Assembly (NCBI GenBank): GCA_018365895.1
Contig: JAGZJD010000004.1
Location: forward strand, 28,081-92,080
Origin: Lachnospiraceae bacterium
Lineage (GTDB): Bacteria > Bacillota_A > Clostridia > Lachnospirales > Lachnospiraceae
Reading direction: 5' to 3'
Length of the DNA stretch: 64,000 nucleotides
The position numbers and the translations under genes are program-made. Below are positions 8,743-20,223 of the stretch, in pieces. Position 1 is the first letter of the stretch. The number at the start of each line of letters is the position of its first letter. The notes beneath the pieces are model-generated. The model saw only the letters and a program-made list of their open reading frames with translations, was not told where the DNA came from and ran no database searches.

Positions 8743-10113
8743 TTATTTTCCGTAATACATATCCAGGAACTTATCATCGATACGTTTCAGCTCACTTCTT
8801 GGCAGGATAGAAAGCAATTTCCATCCGATTTCCAGCGTCTCCTCGATCGGACGATCTGTGAAATAACCCTGAGATACATATTCTTTCTCGAATTCATCTG
8901 CAAACTTAGCATAGATCAGGTCGATCTCTGTAAGAGCAGCTTCACCGAGGATTACCATTAATTCCTTCGCTTCTTTACCACGCGCATATGCTGCGAATAA
9001 CTGGTTCATTGTATTGGCATGATCCGCACGAGTTTTTCCTTCTCCGATACCTTTGTCTTTCAGACGTGACAGAGACGGAAGAACGTCGATCGGCGGCTGG
9101 ATACCTTTACGATAAAGATCACGGCTCAGGATTACCTGTCCCTCTGTAATATATCCTGTTAAGTCAGGGATTGGGTGTGTCTTATCATCTTCAGGCATTG
9201 TAAGAATTGGGATCATTGTGATACTTCCCTTCTTACCAACCTGACGGCCTGCACGTTCATACATTGTAGCAAGGTCCGTATACATATATCCCGGATATCC
9301 ACGACGTCCCGGAACTTCTTTACGAGCTGCTGATACTTCACGGAGTGCATCTGCATAGTTTGTGATATCTGTCAGGATAACAAGTACATGCATATCTTTC
9401 TCAAATGCAAGGTATTCTGCTGCTGTTAATGCCATCTTCGGTGTAGCGATACGCTCTACCGCAGGGTCATTTGCCAGGTTCATGAAAAGAACTGTTCTAT
9501 CGATCGCACCTGTTTCTTTAAAACTTTCTACGAAGAAGTTAGATTCTTCGAATGTGATACCCATAGCAGCAAATACAACGGCGAACGGTTCGTCTGTTCC
9601 GCGTACTTTTGCCTGTCTTGCAATCTGAGCTGCCAGGTTAGCATGTGGAAGACCGGAAGCTGAGAAGATCGGAAGTTTCTGTCCACGAACAAGTGTGTTC
9701 AGACCATCAATTGCTGATACACCTGTCTGAATGAACTCTTCCGGATAGCTTCTTGCAGCCGGATTCATCGGAAGACCGTTTACGTCCATTCTTGCTTCCG
9801 GAAGAATCTCCGGACCATCATCGATCGGACGTCCCAGACCATCGAATACACGGCCAAGCATATCTGCTGATACACCAAGCTCCATGCTTCGTCCGAGGAA
9901 ACGTACTTTACTGTCGGAAAGGTTGATACCTGTTGAGTTCTCAAATAACTGAACGAGTGCATCACTTCCGTTAATTTCAAGAACACGGCAACGACGTGTT
10001 TCGCCGTTGGACAGCTCAATCTCACCTAATTCATCAAATGCTACATCTTCTACGCCGCGTACCAGCATCAGAGGACCGGCAACTTCCTGTATGGTTCTAT
10101 ATTCTTTCGGCAT
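8743..10113 (-). CDS. ntpB: V-type ATP synthase subunit B
   Basis: Non-catalytic nucleotide-site subunit of the V1 head, alternating with A. 456 residues. Begins [15 protein letters not shown], contains [27 protein letters not shown] in place of a Walker A loop, and the ATPase alpha/beta signature region ([16 protein letters not shown]). The start codon directly abuts the subunit A stop (10114) with AAAGGAGGACTTCTAA as ribosome site, indicating coupled translation. Confidence 0.97.
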   Translation of the reverse strand: MPKEYRTIQEVAGPLMLVRGVEDVAFDELGEIELSNGETRRCRVLEINGSDALVQLFENSTGINLSDSKVRFLGRSMELGVSADMLGRVFDGLGRPIDDGPEILPEARMDVNGLPMNPAARSYPEEFIQTGVSAIDGLNTLVRGQKLPIFSASGLPHANLAAQIARQAKVRGTDEPFAVVFAAMGITFEESNFFVESFKETGAIDRTVLFMNLANDPAVERIATPKMALTAAEYLAFEKDMHVLVILTDITNYADALREVSAARKEVPGRRGYPGYMYTDLATMYERAGRQVGKKGSITMIPILTMPEDDKTHPIPDLTGYITEGQVILSRDLYRKGIQPPIDVLPSLSRLKDKGIGEGKTRADHANTMNQLFAAYARGKEAKELMVILGEAALTEIDLIYAKFADEFEKEYVSQGYFTDRPIEETLEIGWKLLSILPRSELKRIDDKFLDMYYGK

Positions 10114-11883
10114 TTAGAAGTCCTCCTTTCCAAGTGTGTTGGCGATTTCTTTGTGAAGCTCTTCGCTCACTTTCTTATATTCTTCTTCAATCTGATCTTC
10201 ATGTGTATATTTGTAACGTCCGATACGTTCACGAACTGCCAGGTTGATTAAATCATTTAATGGTGCGCCATTTTTCAACGCCTCTACTGCATTGTCATAA
10301 TATGCAAGCACAAGTTTCATCATCAGGTACTGTTTTCTCAGAGATGTATAAGTATCAATCTCATGGAAAGAGTTCTGATGCAGGAAGTCCTCACGGATAG
10401 AGCGTGATGCTTCCATCTTCAGACGGTCTGTCGGTGAAAGTGCGTCCATACCTACCATCTTAACGATCTCTTCCAGTTCTGCTTCTTCCTGAAGAAGACT
10501 CATCATTCTCTGACGGTCCGCCATCCAGTCATCTGCAACTTCCCTATCAAACCATTTACCCATATCATCTACATACAGAGAGTAACTTGTCAGCCAGTTG
10601 ATTGCCGGGAAGTGACGTTTGTAAGCAAGTGAGGAATCCAGTCCCCAGAACACTTTTACAATACGAAGTGTTGCCTGAGATACCGGCTCAGAAATATCTC
10701 CACCAGGAGGAGATACAGCACCGATTACAGAAAGTGCACCTTCTCTTGCATCTTTACCGAGAGATACTACATGACCAGCTCTCTCGTAGAACTGTGCCAG
10801 ACGAGAACCGAGGTAAGCCGGATAACCTTCTTCACCTGGCATCTCTTCCAGACGTCCTGACATCTCACGAAGCGCCTCTGCCCAGCGTGATGTAGAGTCT
10901 GCCATAAGAGCTACTGAATATCCCATATCACGGAAATATTCTGCAATTGTAATACCTGTATAGATAGATGCCTCACGGGCAGCAACAGGCATATCTGATG
11001 TGTTCGCAATCAGAACTGTTCTCTGCATCAGAGACTGACCTGTTTTCGGGTCTTTCAGTTCCGGGAACTCATTCAGAACGTCTGTCATTTCGTTTCCACG
11101 TTCTCCACATCCAATGTATACAACGATATCTGCTTCAGCCCATTTTGCAAGCTGATGCTGAATAACTGTTTTACCACTTCCGAATGGTCCAGGTACAGCT
11201 GCAACACCACCCTTAGCAATCGGGAAGAATGTATCAACAACTCGCTGTCCTGTTACAAGCGGCTGACGCGGCGGAAGTTTCTTCTGGTACGGACGTCCTT
11301 TACGAACCGGCCACTTCTGTACCATTGTAAGTTCTTTGTCTCCGTCTGCTGTCTCAAGTACTGCGATAACTTCATCTACAGTAAATGTACCCGCTTTGAT
11401 TTCTTTTACTTTACCTTTCATAGAAGGAGGTACCATGATCTTCTGCTGTACAACGATTGTCTCCTGTACAGTACCAAGAACGTCTCCGCCTTCTACCTCA
11501 TCGCCAACTTTTGCAATCGGAACGAACTCCCATTTTTTATCTCTTTTCAGAGAAGGAACTTCGACACCGCGCTTCAGGCTGTTTCCACCGGATACCTTCA
11601 TGATATCATCAAGCGGACGCTGAATTCCGTCATAAATACTTGTGATCAGACCAGGTCCTAATTCTACTGACATAGGTTCGCCGATGGATTCTACCGGTTC
11701 TCCTGGTTTTAATCCTGATGTTTCCTCATAAACCTGTACTGAGGCCTCATCCCCATGAATTTCAATGATCTCACCGATCAGACGCTGATTACTTACACGC
11801 ACAACGTCATACATATTAGCGTCACGCATTCCTTTGGCGATAACCAGCGGTCCTGCAACTTTTTTAATCGTTCCCTTACTCAT
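10114..11883 (-). CDS. ntpA: V-type ATP synthase catalytic subunit A
   Basis: Catalytic ATPase subunit of the V1 head. 589 residues with the V/A-type non-homologous insertion (about 120-190). Walker A is GPFGSGKT at 232-239; Walker B region [20 protein letters not shown]. It couples ATP hydrolysis (or synthesis) to ion flow through subunits I and K. It lies between F (21 bp upstream) and B (abutting). Confidence 0.98.
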   Translation of the reverse strand: MSKGTIKKVAGPLVIAKGMRDANMYDVVRVSNQRLIGEIIEIHGDEASVQVYEETSGLKPGEPVESIGEPMSVELGPGLITSIYDGIQRPLDDIMKVSGGNSLKRGVEVPSLKRDKKWEFVPIAKVGDEVEGGDVLGTVQETIVVQQKIMVPPSMKGKVKEIKAGTFTVDEVIAVLETADGDKELTMVQKWPVRKGRPYQKKLPPRQPLVTGQRVVDTFFPIAKGGVAAVPGPFGSGKTVIQHQLAKWAEADIVVYIGCGERGNEMTDVLNEFPELKDPKTGQSLMQRTVLIANTSDMPVAAREASIYTGITIAEYFRDMGYSVALMADSTSRWAEALREMSGRLEEMPGEEGYPAYLGSRLAQFYERAGHVVSLGKDAREGALSVIGAVSPPGGDISEPVSQATLRIVKVFWGLDSSLAYKRHFPAINWLTSYSLYVDDMGKWFDREVADDWMADRQRMMSLLQEEAELEEIVKMVGMDALSPTDRLKMEASRSIREDFLHQNSFHEIDTYTSLRKQYLMMKLVLAYYDNAVEALKNGAPLNDLINLAVRERIGRYKYTHEDQIEEEYKKVSEELHKEIANTLGKEDF

Positions 11884-11904
11884 TTGGACTAATCACCCAC
11901 TTTC

Positions 11905-12225
11905 CTATTCATCACCAAATAGAATATCTGAACCAACTGCCTGCTCGACGAATTTCTTAACTGCGTCAACACCTGCACCTGTATTTCCTGATACACCCGG
12001 AATCTGAATAATTGCCGGAAGTTTCTCAAGACGATATTTATCTATTTCGTGTTCCAACACAGCTGCCAGGGCTTCTGTAATATAGATTACAGCGTATCCT
12101 CCTTTAGCAAGCTGCGTTAATTGTTCTGCTGCCTTCTCCGGGTCCGTAACCGGATATGTGTCAAGACCCAGTGTGGCAAAGCCGTAAATACTGTCATAAT
12201 CGCCAATTACTGCAATCTTATACAT
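11905..12225 (-). CDS. V-type ATP synthase subunit F
   Basis: Small central-stalk subunit that binds subunit D, 106 residues. Family features: start MYKIAVIGDYDSIYGFATLGLDTYPV, a Rossmann-like half, and IYITEALAAVLEHEIDKY. The E. hirae counterpart is called NtpG. ATG 12225 overlaps the last 8 bp of subunit C, with AAAGGATAAGGGAA upstream. Confidence 0.93.
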   Translation of the reverse strand: MYKIAVIGDYDSIYGFATLGLDTYPVTDPEKAAEQLTQLAKGGYAVIYITEALAAVLEHEIDKYRLEKLPAIIQIPGVSGNTGAGVDAVKKFVEQAVGSDILFGDE

Positions 12226-13189
12226 ACATTTCCCTTATCCTTTCCCGGATAGACTTCTCCGGAAGCCCATTGAGCTTACCGGAAAGAATAATTCTCACCG
12301 TTTTAATTTCATTTTCTCTTGCGATTACATATGCAACAAGAGGACCAATTGAAAATGGATTCCGAATCTGAGGCTTAATCGTCTCAATGATCCGGTTATC
12401 ACACCAGCACTCAAATGCTGACGGAGATTCCTTCAGTGCTTCGGCTCCCTGTGCATACACAGTTCCGCCTAAATATTCCTGAATTGCTTCCATTCCATTC
12501 AGCGCCGCATGGGCAAGATGATCGACACTTAATGTGCCGCACTCTGCCATAGCCTTTTTCATAAATTCCAAAGATTTTGCGGTCTTCTGCGAACGAACTG
12601 CAATCTTAATATCTGCAACGGCCACTGTAGACTCTGCATATTCTCTGATCAGATCATCTTCGGCCTTCATACCGGCTGCATAAATAGCATCCAGTGCAGC
12701 TTTATCAATCATGATATCGCATAACTGTCCGTCTCTTGTATGCAGAAGTGTGTCATAAGCCTCTCTCGCTGCCTGTGCCATGAATTCCGGAAGTCTGTGA
12801 AATTCTTTGCTCTTTACAATATCCAGCATCTCTTCACCGGAAATTGCTGTATCCTGTACAAAGATATCCAGATGTTCCAAACCGCTGACTGCTGCTTTTA
12901 CTGCTGCCTTCAGGTTCTGGAACAGATCCGGATATGACAGTACGTCAAAGACTGACATATCATCTGCCAATTCTCTCATCAGTTCCCATGTTTTTTCACG
13001 CTCGCGTGTCAGTATCGCCTCTGCCTCCATTGGAGTATCTGCATCTCCCCAACCTTTCTCAGACAAAAACTGCAGACACTGCTGTTCCGTCTTACATGTG
13101 AGAAGCTGCTCAATCACAGACTTTGAAAATAATGACACTTCCTTCGCTCTGATTCGCGCAACCGCATAGGTGTATTCCTGTTTTGCCAT
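12218..13189 (-). CDS. ntpC: V-type ATP synthase subunit C (d-type cap)
   Basis: Funnel-shaped subunit linking the central stalk to the K ring. 323 residues, all-helical, starting MAKQEYTYAVARIRAKE as in V-ATPase AC39/C homologues. ATG 13189 has AAAGGAGGATTTGGCTT. It lies between E and F within the operon. Confidence 0.93.
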   Translation of the reverse strand: MAKQEYTYAVARIRAKEVSLFSKSVIEQLLTCKTEQQCLQFLSEKGWGDADTPMEAEAILTREREKTWELMRELADDMSVFDVLSYPDLFQNLKAAVKAAVSGLEHLDIFVQDTAISGEEMLDIVKSKEFHRLPEFMAQAAREAYDTLLHTRDGQLCDIMIDKAALDAIYAAGMKAEDDLIREYAESTVAVADIKIAVRSQKTAKSLEFMKKAMAECGTLSVDHLAHAALNGMEAIQEYLGGTVYAQGAEALKESPSAFECWCDNRIIETIKPQIRNPFSIGPLVAYVIARENEIKTVRIILSGKLNGLPEKSIRERIREMYV

Positions 13190-13219
13190 AAGCCAAATCC
13201 TCCTTTCGCGGAATGCGCT

Positions 13220-13813
13220 TTATAAAAATAATATTTTCTGAACTTTGTCCTGTAATTCATCTTTCTGAGAATCAAACAGCGCTTTGAATGTGCAGTTTTC
13301 TTCGATGCCTCCATATACAAGCACAAAACCGCATTCTATCTGTCTGCTCTCTTTTGAAAGGGCAAGTGTTCCGCCTTTTGCGGCGGCAATCTTCTGGATC
13401 TCTTCTGCGAATCCATCCGGCATTCTTTCAAGGTCTTTTGCTGAGAAAATGACCTCTCCATCTTCTGCCAGCGCAAATTTATTCAGCATTGCTTTGATTG
13501 TTTCAAAATACTCTGTGTCAGATTTCTGACAGAAAGTTGCATATGCCTTGTCGAGGACAGCAGCGATCATTTCCTGCTTCGTCTCCAGAATTTTTGTTCT
13601 TCTGGAAAGATCTGCGGAAGATTTAACTCTGTCTTCGTAATTCTTCACGTCAGCTGCAGACTTTGCTGCAATCTTCTCAGTTTCCTTAGCTGATTCTTCT
13701 CTTGCTTTCTGCAGGATTTCTTCTGCTTCCTGCTTTGCATCCTGAATCTTTTCGCCTGCGGAGTTGTTCGCCTCTTCCAGAATCTGGTTTACAATTTTAT
13801 CTAATCCAGCCAT
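13220..13813 (-). CDS. ntpE: V-type ATP synthase subunit E (peripheral stalk)
   Basis: Peripheral stator subunit, pairing with the H/G subunit encoded first in the operon. 197 residues: a long N-terminal coiled coil (about 1-85, rich in Ala/Glu/Lys) and a globular C-terminal domain ending in the IECGFVLVYGGIEENCTF region. ATG 13813 with AGAAGGAGAG upstream. It follows K by 54 bp. Confidence 0.9.
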   Translation of the reverse strand: MAGLDKIVNQILEEANNSAGEKIQDAKQEAEEILQKAREESAKETEKIAAKSAADVKNYEDRVKSSADLSRRTKILETKQEMIAAVLDKAYATFCQKSDTEYFETIKAMLNKFALAEDGEVIFSAKDLERMPDGFAEEIQKIAAAKGGTLALSKESRQIECGFVLVYGGIEENCTFKALFDSQKDELQDKVQKILFL

Positions 13814-13867
13814 CCTTGAACTCTCCTTCTTTGATTTCTATATTTACATTCTTGATTCCGCTGCAAA

Positions 13868-16367
<2,500 letters not shown>

Positions 16368-16465
16368 TACCAACTCCTCCTTTCTCTATTTTTTTTAGTT
16401 TGAAACTGCATTTTCAGGATTGTATTTATTTTAGTACAAAATTTGTAGCTAAAAAAATACAGCGG

Positions 16466-16774
16466 TTAATAAAGATTTGAAATCACCATCTCAATGGCTT
16501 TATTCTCTTTTGCCGCTGCCATCTGCTTTAACGCTGCAATTTCTTTTTCTGTTTCGGAATCAAAAATCTTCATCTCACTCTCAGCTTTGGCTTTTGCTGC
16601 CTCAAGCGTTTCTGCTGCGTGTTTACGAGCTTTTTTTGCTTCCTCTTCCTTTAGAGTTTTTGCATCCTGATTTGCCTGTTCTCTTAAGGAAATCACTTTT
16701 TCATCGGCCTCTTTAAGAATAGTTTCGGCCTTATTCTCGGCATCTTTGACTGCCTTGATTGTTTCCTGTAACAC
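16466..16774 (-). CDS. V-type ATP synthase subunit H/G (peripheral stalk coiled coil)
   Basis: About 102 residues, almost entirely one alpha-helical coiled coil rich in Ala/Lys/Glu (for example AVKDAENKAETILKEADEK), the form of the V-ATPase G/NtpF-like stator subunit that pairs with E. GTG 16774 is chosen, preceded by AAGGGTGGTGATT. The frame runs up to 16810, but that region contains the promoter -10 box (16801-16806), so a start there would lie before the transcript begins. First gene of the operon. Confidence 0.82.
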   Translation of the reverse strand: MLQETIKAVKDAENKAETILKEADEKVISLREQANQDAKTLKEEEAKKARKHAAETLEAAKAKAESEMKIFDSETEKEIAALKQMAAAKENKAIEMVISNLY

Positions 16775-16800
16775 ACAATCACCACCCTTCGTATTAACTA

Positions 16801-16829
16801 ATACTATCACACCGTTTTAATTTTATCAA
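16801..16829 (-). promoter_or_regulatory. Promoter of the V-ATPase operon
   Basis: TTGATA (16824-16829), 17-bp spacer, TAGTAT (16801-16806) on the minus strand. Predicted transcript start about 16794, giving a leader of some 20 nt before the GTG at 16774. Confidence 0.7.
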
Positions 16830-16902
16830 TCAGTTTTAGTAATTTTTCACAATTTTAATATTTGACTTTTTTATTTAACAAATCTTTTAGACTGGAATGT
16901 TT

Positions 16903-17400
16903 CTACCACTCCAGCCTATGCAAATGTCCCTCCAGATTCATCCCTGCAAAACCATTCTGTCGAAGCGCCTCATAAAGAACAACAGCAACTGAGTTGCCAA
17001 GATTCAGCGAACGAATCTCTCCAAGCATTGGAATCCTAATACAGTTTTCCTTATGCTGTACAAGGATTTCCTCCGGTATACCTGCACTTTCTTTTCCGAA
17101 CATAATATAACAGTCTGGCTCGAAATTCACTTCTGTATACACATGAACTGCTTTTGTTGTTGCCATATACATTTTTTCCCTCGCTGCCGGATTCTTTTCC
17201 AGAAAATCTTCATAGTCAATATAGGTTGTTACATCAAGATCATCCCAATAATCCATTCCCGCACGCTTAATCGCTTTTTCATTTAATCGGAATCCTAAAG
17301 GTTCGATTAAGTGCAGTCTCGTTCCAGTAGCTACACAAGTTCTTCCGATATTCCCCGTGTTAGCCGGTATTTCCGGCTCAAATAAAACAATATTAATCAT
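16903..17400 (-). CDS. trmL: tRNA (cytidine(34)-2'-O)-methyltransferase
   Basis: SPOUT-fold methyltransferase that methylates the 2'-O of the wobble base in tRNA-Leu species, using SAM. 165 residues, standard. Signatures: NIVLFEPEIPANTGNIGRTC at the start, FGKESAGIPEEIL, and the knotted C-terminal motif RIPMLGEIRSLNLGNSVAVVLYEALRQ. ATG 17400 overlaps the aminotransferase stop by 8 bp, so it is the last gene of the 20077-16903 operon. Confidence 0.95.
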   Translation of the reverse strand: MINIVLFEPEIPANTGNIGRTCVATGTRLHLIEPLGFRLNEKAIKRAGMDYWDDLDVTTYIDYEDFLEKNPAAREKMYMATTKAVHVYTEVNFEPDCYIMFGKESAGIPEEILVQHKENCIRIPMLGEIRSLNLGNSVAVVLYEALRQNGFAGMNLEGHLHRLEW

Positions 17401-18571
17401 GCTTTTTCTCCTTGCGTAATTTTATAATAAATCGTTCCAGTCTGGAAATTGCTTCCTTTAAGTCGTCTAGCGAATATGCATAAGAAATTCTAAGAAAACC
17501 TTCTCCGCAATCACCAAATGCTGTTCCGGGAACAACTGCGACTTTCTCTTCTTCCAAAAACTTCAGTGCAAATTCTTCTGATGTCATGCCAAATTCTTTG
17601 ATACACGGAAATACATAAAATGCTCCGAATGGTTCAAAACACGGTAACTCCATACGCTCAAATTCGTGCATCAAAAACCGTCTTCTCTGATTATAGGCTT
17701 CGCGCATTTCTTCTACTTCCTTCTGACAGTGGCGCAGACCTTCAATTGCCGCATATTGACTATTCGTAGGCGCGCACATAATTGCAAATTGATGAATTTT
17801 AATCATCTGCTCAATAATCTCTTTCGGCCCACAGGAATATCCAAGGCGCCATCCTGTCATAGCAAACCCTTTCGAAAATCCATTGATCAGAATCGTCCTC
17901 TCCTTCATCCCCGGAAGCGCTGCAATAGATACATGTCTGTCTCCATAAGTAAGTTCTGAATAGATTTCATCAGAAATGACATAAAGATCATATTTTTCCA
18001 CAAGCGCTGCAATTGGGCGAAGATCTTCTTCTGTCATGACAGAACCTGTCGGATTATTCGGAAATGGAAGTACAAGAATCTTTGTTTTTGGCGTAATGTA
18101 TGCTTCCAGTTCTTTCGCAGTTAATTTAAACTGATTTTCATTTTTCAGCGGAATCGTTACCGGAACACCACCTGCCAATTCAGTGCATGGCAGATAAGAA
18201 ACATAACTCGGCTGAGGAATCAGCACTTCATCACCCGGATCTAACATTGCCCGGAGGGCAATATCAATTCCCTCGCTTCCTCCAACCGTTACAACAACTT
18301 CATTTGCCGGATTGTATTCTACATTCACTGTGCGTTTGAGATATTTCACAATTTCTTCTTTCAGTTCTTTTAATCCTGCATTAGACGTGTAAAATGTGCG
18401 CCCTCTTTCCAGAGAATAAATTCCTTCTTCCCGAATCCGCCACGGAGTATCAAAGTCCGGCTCTCCAACCCCAAGGGAAATCGCATCTTCCATTTCACTT
18501 ACAATATCAAAAAATTTACGAATACCGGATGGTTTTATTTCTGTTACAACTTTTGATAATGGATTTCTCAT
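17393..18571 (-). CDS. PLP-dependent class I/II aminotransferase
   Basis: Fold-type I aminotransferase, 392 residues. The PLP Lys is K234 in GFSKGFAMTGWRLGY; other family marks are FPNNPTGSVMTEED and the C-terminal RISYAYSLDDLKEAI with the substrate-binding Arg. The MTGWR signature places it near aspartate/aromatic aminotransferases of the AspC/PatA group, but the substrate cannot be fixed. Its start overlaps the stop of the upstream Lrp-type regulator by one base (TAATG), suggesting amino-acid-responsive control of this operon. Confidence 0.9.
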   Translation of the reverse strand: MRNPLSKVVTEIKPSGIRKFFDIVSEMEDAISLGVGEPDFDTPWRIREEGIYSLERGRTFYTSNAGLKELKEEIVKYLKRTVNVEYNPANEVVVTVGGSEGIDIALRAMLDPGDEVLIPQPSYVSYLPCTELAGGVPVTIPLKNENQFKLTAKELEAYITPKTKILVLPFPNNPTGSVMTEEDLRPIAALVEKYDLYVISDEIYSELTYGDRHVSIAALPGMKERTILINGFSKGFAMTGWRLGYSCGPKEIIEQMIKIHQFAIMCAPTNSQYAAIEGLRHCQKEVEEMREAYNQRRRFLMHEFERMELPCFEPFGAFYVFPCIKEFGMTSEEFALKFLEEEKVAVVPGTAFGDCGEGFLRISYAYSLDDLKEAISRLERFIIKLRKEKKHD

Positions 18572-19059
18572 TACAGACTCACCGGCATCCTTTCTTCCTT
18601 CTCTTTTGCATTCATAATTGTTCCGTGATCTTTGTATTTTTTCAAAATAAAATGTGTCGCTGTAGAAATCACTTCATCGATCGGAGAGAGTTTATCAGAA
18701 ACAAACTGTGATATTTCCATTAAAGTTCTTCCTTCAATCGTAACAAGAAGATCATATGCCCCGGAAATCAGATACACAGAATTCACTTCCGGATAATTAT
18801 AAATACGCTCCGCGATCCGCTCAAACCCTCTGTTGCGCTGCGGAGTTACCCTCACTTCAATCAGCGCTGTAACAGAATCTGTTCCGGCTTTTTCCCAATT
18901 GATCAGTGTATGATAACCGCAAATAATATTTTCCTTCTCCATCTTAGCGATCTCATTTACAACAGTTACTTCGTTCGTTCCAAGCAGAACTGCCAGTTCA
19001 CTCGGATCAACTTTACTGTTCTTCTCCATGTATTTTAAAATCTGTGTTCTCATATCCAT
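18571..19059 (-). CDS. Lrp/AsnC-family transcriptional regulator
   Basis: About 162 residues. N-terminal winged HTH (about 1-55, DPSELAVLLGTNEVTVVNEIAKMEKE) and C-terminal RAM/AsnC ligand-binding domain (about 65-145, VNSVYLISGAYDLLVTIEG). ATG 19059 (MDMRTQI) is preferred over the frame opening at 19098 because AGGAGG lies eight bases upstream. Its position between a PurM-like gene and an aminotransferase, with overlaps, suggests local regulation by an amino acid. Confidence 0.9.
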   Translation of the reverse strand: MDMRTQILKYMEKNSKVDPSELAVLLGTNEVTVVNEIAKMEKENIICGYHTLINWEKAGTDSVTALIEVRVTPQRNRGFERIAERIYNYPEVNSVYLISGAYDLLVTIEGRTLMEISQFVSDKLSPIDEVISTATHFILKKYKDHGTIMNAKEKEERMPVSL

Positions 19060-19075
19060 TTCGCATTCCTCCTGT

Positions 19076-20077
19076 CTATGCTTCTTTCTCATCCGCAAAC
19101 AGCTTCATAAGTTCATCTGCTGCCGGACGATCCAGATAACTGACTTCTTCGCCTCGCATTAGAATTCTGTCATTGCCGTCTGTAAACTTTCCAATTACTG
19201 CTGCCGGAATATGTGCCATGCGAAGTTCCTCTGCAAGTCCCACACCATCCTCTGCCGCAATCAGCAGACATCCGGCAGATGTTAGTTCATAAGGATTCCA
19301 ATGACAGAACTCGCATATTTCCACAGTTTCTTGTCGGATTGGAAGTTCTCGCATCTCTACGCACATACCAAGATCTGCAGAATCTGCCATCTCCCAGAGT
19401 GCGCCAAGCACCCCTTCTTCTGTGATTGTATGCATTGCTGATGCTCCATACTTTCTTGCAATCTCAGCTTCTTTTTGTACAAATAAGTACTTCTTCCAAA
19501 ATTCTGTCTGCTTCAAAAACGCCGGAACAAACCGCTCTTCCAGTTCTTCTTTTCGTTCTTCTAACGCGCGCAGCGTTCCTTCCATCCCGATCCACTTTGT
19601 CAACACCAGCTCCTGACCTGCTTTCGGGTCAGAAATCCGACACATTTCTTTCTCTTTCACAAGTCCTGCTGCTGTAACACTTACAAGTGTTGTAGAGATA
19701 ACCGGACAGATTTCCACTTTCACATCCGCAATCTGGAATCTCTGCTCTTCTGCCGCCTGCTCCATCTCAGCAATCATTGCTTTTAGCCTTGATTCATACG
19801 CATAGGCTGTCAACATGATCCTTGCACTCACTCCAACCACTGATGCTCCATGGGCCGCCAGATCATTTACTGCCGCTGCTATCGCATAAACTCCCAAATC
19901 TTTCTGATTTCCATATCTTACCGCCTCCGCGAGAAGTATCGACTCCCCTTCTCCCGGTTTCATCCCCCAGCACGTCTCTTCCACCGTCATATCCGGGAAA
20001 ATTTCCTGCCGTTTTGATTTCAACTGTTTTAACACAGATCTCTTTCTTACAGTCTGTGTCACTTTCCCTAGTTTCAT
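19076..20077 (-). CDS. PurM/AIR-synthase-like (HypE-type fold) protein
   Basis: 333 residues of the PurM/HypE/SelD/ThiL ATP-binding superfamily. N-terminal half has the dimer-strand and GDD-like region (VYAIAAAVNDLAAHGASVVGVSA); C-terminal half has TSAGCLLIAAEDGVGLAEEL. No hydrogenase, thiamine or selenium genes are adjacent, so neither HypE nor ThiL can be claimed. The related proteins next to aminotransferases in Clostridia are simply named AIR synthase. ATG 20077 follows GGGGGACGAGG. Confidence 0.75.
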   Translation of the reverse strand: MKLGKVTQTVRKRSVLKQLKSKRQEIFPDMTVEETCWGMKPGEGESILLAEAVRYGNQKDLGVYAIAAAVNDLAAHGASVVGVSARIMLTAYAYESRLKAMIAEMEQAAEEQRFQIADVKVEICPVISTTLVSVTAAGLVKEKEMCRISDPKAGQELVLTKWIGMEGTLRALEERKEELEERFVPAFLKQTEFWKKYLFVQKEAEIARKYGASAMHTITEEGVLGALWEMADSADLGMCVEMRELPIRQETVEICEFCHWNPYELTSAGCLLIAAEDGVGLAEELRMAHIPAAVIGKFTDGNDRILMRGEEVSYLDRPAADELMKLFADEKEA

Positions 20078-20104
20078 CCTCGTCCCCCTTATATGGTCTG
20101 TTAA

Positions 20105-20206
20105 TTACATCAAATACGGAATAATCATCGTCAATACCATTGCCACAATTACAATTAATGTAATGACCGCAACCATCTTACGTGTTTTTTTATTAAAAAA
20201 GTTCAT
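20105..20206 (-). CDS. 33-residue single-span membrane peptide
   Basis: ATG 20206 is preceded by a near-perfect ribosome site (GGAGGTGACAAATCC) and opens a 33-codon frame ending in TAA. The peptide has a basic N-terminus (MNFFNKKTRKM) followed by one hydrophobic helix (VAVITLIVIVAMVLTMIIPYL). It lies 17 bp after the radical-SAM gene and 27 bp before the PurM-like gene, same strand. It resembles in design the tiny one-helix proteins annotated DUF4044 or Prli42 in Firmicutes; the family assignment is tentative. Confidence 0.72.
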   Translation of the reverse strand: MNFFNKKTRKMVAVITLIVIVAMVLTMIIPYLM

Positions 20207-20223
20207 GGATTTGTCACCTCCGA

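Noticed and set aside
11155..11661. 168-codon plus-strand frame within ntpA
   Set aside because: Antisense to an intact catalytic V-ATPase subunit; Cys/Phe-rich shadow without start signals.
16775..16810. Longer N-terminus for the V-ATPase H/G subunit
   Set aside because: The extra codons lie over the promoter -10 box and have no ribosome site; GTG 16774 fits better.
19076..20077. Hydrogenase maturation HypE or thiamine-phosphate kinase
   Set aside because: Superfamily match only; no partner genes and no defining motifs for either.
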